Below, piece after piece: positions 44,031 through 53,600 of a stretch of DNA of 64,000 bases. Source of the stretch: Symbiodinium natans (lineage: Eukaryota; Sar; Dinophyceae; Suessiales; Symbiodiniaceae). The stretch covers positions 864,001 through 928,000 of the forward strand of contig CAJNDS010000069.1 in the NCBI GenBank assembly GCA_905221605.1, written 5' to 3'. Position 1 is the first letter of the stretch, and every line of letters begins with the position of its first letter. The translations under genes were made by a program, and so were the position numbers. Under the pieces are notes generated by a model, which ran no database searches, had not been told where the DNA came from, and saw only the letters and a list, made by a program, of their open reading frames with translations.

Positions 44031-46205
44031 CTGCTCAATGGCTGAAGATGTCAAAAAAACTGAAACTACCGTATGGTCTTATGAAAACTCTCCACTGCAA
44101 ATGCCGTCGGCAATGTCTAATTCGTGAGAGCCATCGTCCTCGATCTACATACTCCTGTCTTGGGTCAGTTGATCCCCAGGCCTTGCCGAATTTTCAACAG
44201 AGGGGCAAACCTCACCTAACACACTTCAAATCTGTTCATGTGGTTCCTTGGAACTCTTGCTGTATGTACGTCTCAACAAGCACACGTCAATCCATTGCTG
44301 TATACTTTTGGCACATGGATGGGCTGATGGATTGTATTTGCTTGATTGCCTTGGCAGCTTGGCAGTTACGCCGGGCGCCACGTCGGCCTGACAGATGCCC
44401 GCGCGGGGCCTGCGGGGCCACATAGTCTATGACACTTAGCATTGCACGTCGAAAGTGATTTGGCGCCAGAACTGTGTCAAGCTTCAGGCGAAGCGGCATC
44501 GGGATTGCCCGGAAGGTGGTTTTCCATGGGTCATGTATTTGGCCGCAGCGGGGATCCAACCCCACGATGCCATGCACACACACGCCGCATGTTGTCAACC
44601 TCACAGCTACATTTTCAGATTTTCAGGCCACCGTGATTCCCAGGCTGTGACCATACATGTCTTGCGGAGCTGTTTTCGAAGATGGTGCAGAAGTGCACAT
44701 TGAAAGCTTGAGAACAGCCCCCGCAAGGCGCAGGGAAAAAACTTGGCCAATGCGTCTGCATGGTTCGTACTGGTCGACGTTGGCACGATCATGACAGGCA
44801 AAAGTCCCCACAGATTACCGTCCGATTGCAAATGTTCGTGTTCTTCACAAACTTTTATGCGAAACACAGATTGCGTCTTGTCAAGCACTAACGGCCAATA
44901 ACGGCCAGGCCACTGTGCCTGAGTGCTCCGCACCACCAATTGTGACCGACATAGTGGCCTTCACGAGTCCCGCCTGTTGAGGTCTGCTCCGCGGATAGTG
45001 TCAGGGATGTGCACAAGTGTGAGGGCCTGCACTGCGATGGAGATACGCTTCGTCCCTTCGACAGCTTAAACCTTGACACAGCGCGGAGAACCATGGCCCT
45101 GGCAGAGCCACCATGACCCCAAAAGTACAACCGCGCTGTCGACCAGAGATCGAAACCAGCAATCACTCGAGCGCAACATATCTGACTTGCACTGGGTGGA
45201 ACTGCGAGTCAAAGCATGCTAATAATCAACCACATGGACTCGCCCACTGTGCAGCTGTCGCTGTAAAGGGGCTCGTGTTCAAAATATCCCGAAACGGACA
45301 GGAAACGTGCACTCTCCAGCACGCTGGTCGATGTCAACCGTGCTACCCAGACCAGCCCTTTCGCGCTTTTTGCGCTCCCTTTATGGGCGAAACAGCGCGC
45401 AAATTAAGAAAACCAAGAACCGAAACAAGCCAACAACCCAAACCAACAACCACCAAGCAGAAACGGCTTGTTCAGCTTTTTGCGGTGGGCTCAAGCAAAA
45501 CTGTGTTAGACATTTCATTTTCGCAATTGTATTTTGTTGACAATTACTTTTGTTTTGACAAAGACTGCAGCATCACCGTGCAGTTTGCAGCCAAAAACAC
45601 TTTTTTTCGATCCGCGAGATGATGCCGAGTCGGTGGCAAAAGTCTCGAACCCAAATTCCGCACGTGGAGCTGCTGGTGAGACTCTCAGCAGGGACTTGAC
45701 AGGCACAACACCACCCACACATAAGGGTCAGAGAAAGCGTGAGCTAGGCCTGCACAAGGCTTCCTAAATCACCTGTTGTCTAATTTTGTGCAGCTGTGGC
45801 GGGTCCCGGGAAATTGCTGTTCGTTTGCCGTGGAGTGTGTCACCAGAGCAAGCCAAATCGCAAGGTCACAAGAGTTCCCACCAAGAATCTTGGCAGAGCG
45901 GCCGGGAAAAAACGCCATCAGTCTCAAAAAGGGCCACTCCAATGACTAACTCGAAAAGCCCGCTTGTACAAGCCTCGATGGATGTTGTCCAGTCTTTGCT
46001 AAAAATCAACATTTACTGCTTGGGCACTTAAGCGTGTCCCCACAAGCGCGGTTTCTTACCCATTTTTTTTCTTGCTCCAAAAAGCACAGCATGGTCAGAA
46101 ACCCTGAAAGCCCCTGGAAGGCCCTGGAATCCTCCGCCACAACCAAAAAACTCAAAAATTCATGGCTTGACCTGCTTTGGCGCCGTTTATGATGAGATGA
46201 CATAA
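44031..46205. other. Unique intergenic sequence, no assignable gene
   Basis: About 2.2 kb without heptamers, LTR sequence or tandem repeats, upstream of the glycosyltransferase-like gene. Frames of 100-169 codons occur on both strands (the longest is plus strand 45,113-45,622), but all have cysteine/histidine/serine-rich shadow compositions and no motif. An A-rich CAACAAACC-type low-complexity patch lies at 45,415-45,465. The region may include the promoter and 5' leader of the minus-strand gene. Confidence 0.5.
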
Positions 46206-46208
46206 AGA

Positions 46209-46511
46209 GCCGGGTATCCTAAACCCCCCCAAACAAGCCGAATAGTTCAAAAAAAAGTCGTACGACATGGGGACACGCGCAATGTTGCCATGTCAAGGCC
46301 CGGGTATCCTAAACCCTTCCCCAAGCAAGCCGAAAAGTTCCACATGAACAGGTCGTATGGAGTGTTGTGCCCAAACGTGTCTGTTTCACTGTTTCCCATG
46401 GTTTTAGGCAGCATTCCGACCCGACATGGAACACGCACAATGCTGCCATGTCTGGGCCGGGGTTTTCTAAACCCCCCAAACAAGCCGATAGTTCGTCGTA
46501 CGGACTGTTTG
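46209..46511. repeat. Three degenerate tandem units, target site of element 1
   Basis: Units begin at GGTATCCTAAACCC (46212), GGTATCCTAAACCCTTCC (46301) and GGGTTTTCTAAACCCC (about 46459). They share AAACAAGCCGA, then GTTC, then GTCGTAYG and GACATGG-ACACGC. Unit 2 is the fullest (about 155 bp). Unit 3 is cut at GTTTG (46507-46511) by the retrotransposon and continues on the far side at 56305 with CTTTCACTATTTCCCATGG, the counterpart of TTTCACTGTTTCCCATGG in unit 2. Confidence 0.7.
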
Positions 46512-46887
46512 CGTGAAAAACCGAAGGTCCCTCTGGTACCTTTTCCCTTGAAAGCACGAACCCTGACCTCTCACACAAGTGCGGACAACTCTCTCTTTTT
46601 CACAGTCAGAGCCACTTGAGCCAAAAGTCACGAAGTGCACAAACTAAACGAATTCTCTCTTGTGAGCTTAAACTCAGCTTCAGAACGAAGTTCCTACACA
46701 CTGCACACTCACTTTAAATAGCGTATTGGGCAAAAACACACTCGTATGATTTCCTTGGAAATCAACGAGGCATAAACCATCGAGGATGGGATCACACGGA
46801 TTCCCAATCACTCCGAAGCAAAACAAACCTATACAAGCTGATCCAAAACATGACAAAAACATCACTGATCAGCCACAATCTTCCACC
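46512..46887 (-). repeat. 3' LTR of element 1
   Basis: 376 bp, matching the 5' LTR across its whole length. In transcription orientation it begins GGTGGAAG (the 5' LTR has TGTGGAAG) and ends TTTTTCACG. A TATTTAAAG word lies in the middle and could serve as a promoter element. The 12-nt TTTTGGCTCAAG is at 46615-46626 on the minus strand, identical to the 3' part of the dinoflagellate spliced leader; this copy has one SL piece while the 5' LTR has an extra partial one. Confidence 0.9.
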
Positions 46888-46898
46888 CCCCGCATTTT
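46888..46898 (-). other. Polypurine tract of element 1
   Basis: On the minus strand AAAATGCGGGGG lies immediately upstream of the 3' LTR, the expected place and composition for the plus-strand primer of reverse transcription. The tract ends directly against the first LTR base. Confidence 0.7.
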
Positions 46899-47624
46899 GC
46901 TGAGGGTTCATGTCAAAGATCTGAAGTCCAAGCCCAGCTCGGCACTTCAACACTAAGGGGATGCCCTGGCCACATTCCCTTGGTGCGTACTCGCCACCAA
47001 ACGAAACAAACAACACACCAGTCGATCTCTGACATCAAACTTAAAACTCATGCAAGATCCCACCATCAGGCAGGTTGTCCTGGGTCCACATCACTGGTAA
47101 CCCAAGAGTTCGTTGTCCAAACACGTGAAAAACGAATTAAACTTGCATCCACCTGCACTGGGGCAGGGTTGTCTTGGAACGAATCCAAGAGTTCGTGGTG
47201 ACAAACACGTGAAAACGAATTAATGCAAGCTTCAGATGTTTCCCACTCAGCACTCGACCTTGTCGTGGTACTCCTCCTCAGTCTCGCATCTTCCAGGTCA
47301 CCAAACTCACCAACTAGCATCGGCTAGCTGATCCTTCAGGAAAAGATTGGCTTCATAGTTTCGCTTCTTCCAGCGTACCATCAGCCAAAAACGTCTTCAG
47401 AGGTGGCAATCAGACGCCTTGCAGAAGGGGCTATAGAGTCCCTCGTTGAGTTTCATCATCATTTTGCCTCCTCTTTGCAAACTTCTCATGCACTGAAACA
47501 AGGGCTCACACTAACCAGAAAAATCGCGGGCGCTCCATGGCGGCAACGCGGCCATGGCTTCCAAAAAAAATGGCTGCGGGTTTCACTCACCCACCCAACC
47601 ACTGAGATCACTTAGCATCTCAGT
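46899..47624 (-). other. Element 1 3' untranslated region with internal duplication
   Basis: The 0.73 kb between the polyprotein stop and the polypurine tract carries no credible frame. It contains two related blocks of about 50 bp (47,102-47,150 and 47,184-47,230) that share CAAGAGTTCGT, AACACGTGAAAA and ACGAATTAA, with a period of about 82 bp. Confidence 0.6.
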
Positions 47625-50600
47625 TCATTCTTCATCCTCTTCGCCCTTCTTCTCGCCAGCTCCAGTTGACTCCATCAACTTGGCGCGGCGCTCCTTGGCG
47701 GCTTCCTTCATCTCCGCCAACTCAGCCGTCCTCGTTTCCATCATCACATCCTGCGAAGATCGGCTAGGCTCAGCTGGCGTCTCCGCAGGCCTCTCAGTTG
47801 GCTGGTCTCCAACCTTTCTCTTCTTCTCTTCCAACATCAGCTCCAAATCGGCAACACTAAAGCTTGCCTTCACACGCTCAGCAATCTGCGCGATAGCTGC
47901 TGCATCCAACTCAGATGGTACAACTGACACAGGCGAGCGAACCGCTTCGCCTTCCAGCTTTGCTCTCTTAGCAGCTTCTTCCTCGGCAGCTGACAGGTCG
48001 GCGATGCGCTTGCGCTTTCGCTCAGCTTCCTCGAACTCTCGGTCTTGCTGTTCCGCTGCAGCCTTGAGGATCCGCTTCAGGTCCTTTTCCTCCTTCTCGA
48101 GTTTCCCAACATTCTCACCCATGATCCCAAAGGCTTGCTGCCACATGTCGGCAGGCAACGTCAAGTTGAACCTCACCACATAGTCGGTCGGCAAGTGCCA
48201 CTTACACTTGCAGATCCACACAACACCGCTTCGAGTCTCACTCGCAACCACCTTCTTCCAGCTTGCCGCCCTCTGCGTGTCGGTGATCTCCTCTTTCTTT
48301 TTCTCCAGGTCCTCCAAGAATCCTGCAACAGACTCCATCACGGATCTGTAGTGGCTGTAGGCCACAAACGACCACTTGGGGACTGGTCTCTCCCTCAGCT
48401 CCGGCTCGTGAATCCGAAGTGTATCACACGACAACATCGAAATCACTCGCACTCGCTCCACCAGTTCCTTAAACACCAAGGATCCTTCCTTTGCACTTCT
48501 CTTCCAGCGCAACACCCATGGGGGATAATACGAGCTCTCAGCTTCATCCTCCATGATCCTCTCTGCTCCCAAAATGGGTAGCATGCACAACAGATCCACC
48601 ATCCGCAAGACTCCGAGGTCCTGGTGCTCACCCAGAAGCAAAACAGGGACTATCCCTTTTCTCTTCAAGTACCTCACGAAGCTCAACATCGCCAGGCCAC
48701 ACGTTCCCGGCGGTACTTCCATGTACAGTCCTCCTTCATTCACTGCCATCTCCCAGATGATGGCCTTGCCACCAATCTGTCCACGGACATCCAAGATTCC
48801 GAAGATCTTCGTGGGTTTCTCCTGTAGCTCACACACCTCCTGGATGGGCTTCACCAGCTTCTCGTATGAGCTTTGATAGCGCAACATATCCTTGTCGGAT
48901 AGCGTGCCTACCACGTCCTTGAGCTCTAGCTCATCCACTGGAGTTCCGCGCCGGCAGATACTCCATGACACATCACCGAACCACTTCGGCGGCTCTGGAT
49001 CCGCCAGCTCCGGAAACACGTCGACCATCCGTTCAATCACCTTCGGCATGGCCTTGGGTTTCGGTGCAGCTTGGCCTGAGCCTCGGCTTTCACCTTTATC
49101 ACCCCTTTTTCCAGCAGCTCGGCGCTCCTTCTCTGCCTCTCGGAGATGGAATGCATGGCTTGCATCCGTGCCAGAGACTGTCACAGTCTGTTTGCACTTT
49201 TCGCACTTGGGCTTGCCACTTTCATCCCAGCTCAACCCGGCAGCATGCTCGGATCTGAACAACCATTTGCAAACCTTACACCAAAAGGGGCTTTTCATCT
49301 CAGCACCCTGCTCACCCTTCCTGCTGTCTTCAGCTGCCATTTTCCTGTCCTTCACCAAAGGTACAGGCTCCAGGCTAGGGCTAGCTTCCGTGGTGCTTGA
49401 ACCAAAGCTTTTGCGGTTGGACCATAAATCCATTTCTTGAACCTCAGGGGAAGAGTCTTCACGAAGGGTTTCGGGACTTCTAAGGTGGAAATTTTCAAAA
49501 ACTTCACCACACTTTTTCACACTTTTCAACGATCCAACTTGCTCCACACTGCATCCAGTTGCCTCGGCACACTGGTATGCCTGAACTCCAACCCTTGGTC
49601 GGATTCCACAGATCCTCCACACCTGCTGCACATCTTCACCAGGGTATATACCCATAGCTTGCTGGTGCTGACAGAATGTCACTTGACTCAAGCACTTTGT
49701 AAGAACGTCAGCGATCATTCCCGCTGTCGGGCACCAAATGACCTTCAAGGTCTGAGCTTCCTGTATCCGCTCCTGAAGATAGCAGACAGCGATGTCTAAG
49801 TGGCGAACTCGCCTACTCAACCCACGGTTTAGCAAAACCGCTCTCGCTGAGGAACTGTCAGTGTGCAATCGGATCGTGACATCTGACTCGGCCAACTGAC
49901 CGATCAAAGTCGCAAGTCCCTCACTCTCCTGTACCGCAGTCAAGATGGCTCTCAACTCGGCTTCACAAGAACTCAGCGATACACACCCTTGAACTCGAGA
50001 GATTCCCTTGATCAGGCATCCTCTATAAAAGATGGCTATGCCCGACACAGATCTTCGTCCTAACGACGCTTGGGGTGCCCAACTGGCATCCGCATACACT
50101 TCCAGCTGCGCCGGCCCACTGTCTGGTACATTCCCATCAGGGCCAAAGTACTGCCATGCATGGTATTGTCCCTTTAGGAACCTAATCACTTGTCGCAATG
50201 CTTGCTCAAAGCATGCTGTTGGCTTGGACTGTCCTTGCGAAAGAATGGACATCCACCTACTCAGGTCAGGTCTCGACTGACCCCACCATGCAATCCGGCC
50301 AAGTACTGCTCTGTACCTCGCAGCTGCAGTGTCACTCAACTCAGGATCCGAACCACTTGCTCTGCCCTTCTCGACCGTTTTCACGATGTCCGGAGGAGCA
50401 GTAACCACCTTCAGGTCCTTACAGAACTCTGTCTCGAACAGGGCATCTAAGTATGCCGGGGGCACTCGCATCCTGAGATGACTCCCTTGTCTCTCAATCT
50501 CTCGCCCCAAAAAGGTGATCTTTCCACCAGTGGAAGTGATTCGACCCGTTTCCTTGATCTTCAACTCTCCGTTCAGGGTGTCGGTCACCAACCGAATGGC

Positions 50601-53600
50601 ATCTCTAGTGCCACACAGAATCAAATCGTCCACATAGCACAACATGAGGAATCTTTTCCCTCTCACAGTGCCCTCGAAGACGGAAGGTTCCGTTGGGCAT
50701 TGCTTCAACCCAACTTTCTTCACAACTGTCGCCAGCTTCAAGTTCCAAGCTTTGGCGGCAACTCTCAAACCATTCATGGCTTGATCCAGAATCATAAACA
50801 CCGGGACATAATAGTCCTTGCAGGCGGAAACATCCTTGGGCAATTGGATAATCGCCTTCGATCCTTTCGGAAGGGGGGAATGCAAGAATGCAGTGCTAAC
50901 ATCCAAAGTTGCGATATCCATAGCATCTACCGAAGCAATGGCCAAAAGCGTCCGTAACGCTTCTAAAGAAGGAGTCGTAGCACTCAGTCCTAAAGATGAT
51001 GCTGTGCTCCCCTTTGCGATGTCTTGCACCACACACCGAGCTCTCACAGCTTCCTTGCCATTCACCACCTTTGGGCCTATGACCCATCGGGTTGGGATGA
51101 TCTTTATCCCATGCTGACGAGCAAACTTCTGAGCCTCGTCTGCTCCAACCACTCTCCCTGCTTTGTGAGCAGTCATACTCTGCAGCTCAGTTCGCCGGCC
51201 TTCCACTGTTTTATCCACATCTAATGGACATCCATCTATCTCAGACAGAACACTCGTGGGTCTTGCCAGCCAAACTTGGGATCCACACACCTTCATGGAC
51301 TCCGGGAAAGTGCTATTCTTGTTGAGCAAAATCGAATTGGTCACATGTACCAACTTCGGACTCTCGTCACTGCTTACCATTTTAATAGGACCTTGAGGCA
51401 CATCGAGTCTTGGGTCTAAATAAATACGATTGATCAGCCGGGGAACTCGATTGGACTCATCTGGAACTGAGTTCACATCTGAAGTTAAACTCTCTAAACG
51501 CCGGGGAACTCGACTGGACTCATTTGGAACTGAATCCACATCCATTTGAGGTTTTTCTTCCTCCATTGGGATCGCTTCATCCTCAGCGGGAGTTTCTCCT
51601 TCGAAGTATCCAGGTTCCATTGCCTCATCTGGAATCCCTTGGTAAGGCAAACTTGGATCCTCAAAATCCTCCATGTCAACATCCACAACTTCTGTCGCAG
51701 GTGTTGGGACGCTTTGCTTCTCCTCCAACTTGGGATCTGGTCGACTCTCATAGGTGATCTTCGGGCGTTTCAGGAGTGAAGGCTCACTTCCAGACTCCAT
51801 CACCCCCGCATCCTTTGAGCTTCTCTGGTCCATTTTTGGAGTTTCCTCTGTTGGTTCTTTCGATTCCAACCGTTGTCGTTGAGCTTTCAACCAATCATCA
51901 TACCGTTTTCGGCATTCAGCATTGTGGTTGGCTTTTCCTCTTTTTGGACCACACGCAGGACAGTTCGCTGTGCCACCATGTTCCTTCACCCATGCAGCTG
52001 GAGGTCCAACTTTGCTCATGTCGGTGGTCGGTCCCTCAGACACTCGGCCCTCAAAGGCCTTGTCCGCTTCACCTTCAATCCGATCGGGCACACCATCCTC
52101 TTTCTCCTTCAGAATCGGGGGAGCCAATGTATCCGATGGATCATGCTCCTTGAGCAAATGTTGACAATGCTCCAACCCAATCTTCAACGGAACGATGTGC
52201 TTGATGGACTTTGCTCGAAAGTGTTTTGGACAACCATCCACCATGGCACTCACAACATGAGTCAAGCCACCAACTTCAGGGTACACATAGGCTGCTTCCA
52301 CAAACCGGGAGAGCGCCGTGGTTTTCATCGAATCCGGTAGCTCAGCCAGAACTGTAGCACCTATCAACGACGATCCACACTCATGGAGGGATCTCTGTAG
52401 TACCAACTCCTGGGGTGATTTCTTCCCATCAAAGGCAGCTGCATGGTGATTGTGCATTGCAGCACAGTAAATCAGACCAAACTCAAACGCTCGAGGACTT
52501 CTTTTCAAGTCAAAGCCCTGCGCTCGTAGATCCAACCTCACCGTGCTGAACAACTCCTTGAGTGTTCTCACTGCCCTTTCCACACCACCAACCGCTTCAT
52601 GTCCCTGCGGAGGTGCTCTTTGGGTCACAATCCTAATCCCCAGATTGGCTCTCTTGATGAGGGCGCTCACCGCTGTCTCGCTGTCTGTCCTCAACAGTAC
52701 AGCAGACCCTGCAATGTCCAGTCCGAAAGCATTCATCCAATAACGAATCCAGCTGGAGGTATTGTCAGCATTGGTCCCTACCAACAGACATCCAATCATT
52801 CTGGTTGACATTTCAGTCATGACCAGTACTTTCATGTTGGGAGCCGTCGGCTGGTCTTTCGCAAAAGTACCAGTTACCAGGTTGATGAAGCAGAAATCTG
52901 CTTGCAACGCCACGGGTCGGTCTTGAGCATCCTTGGTCCGACGATGCTGGGTTGTTCCTCTTGTCATCCGACAATGAGGACATTCGGACGAAAAAGGAAT
53001 GTGGCCTCGCATCCGATGCAGCTCCATTTCTTCTTGCTTTTTCTTGGTCATTGACTGCACTGACTGCATCTGATCAACCTCCATCGGTCGTTGGCCATCA
53101 TCCACATCCATGGGTCGAACCTCAGTTCTTCCAAAGGTTACTTTCTTTCGCTTTCCAGCATCACCTTGCAGGTAGATCCAAGGACATCCAGCCCAGGATA
53201 CTCCATATCCCATGACTCCTTTCTTCTCGTGTCGCAGCGAAATCTCTCTTCGAGTGAACTTCACTTCCCAACCAGTATTCACCATCTGCTCGGTGCTCAA
53301 GATGTTGTGAGCCACATCTGCTACAACTCCAGTCACACACACCGATGTCAAACCAAGATACTGCTTTCCTTCATACATAGGCAGCAAGGCTCGGATGCGA
53401 ACTCGCTCGAAGACATTCACCGGGGTATCGTTGGCTGCTGAGTACCTCTCATTAGGTCCCAACGCCTTCCGATCCAAGATCTGGAACTCATCCAAGTATC
53501 TTTTCGCAATCACAGTCACCGATGCTCCTGAGTCAATCAACCACCATTTGCTTGCATCATCCTTTTCCATGCTTTTGACTTGATTCATCGGAGGTTTCAT

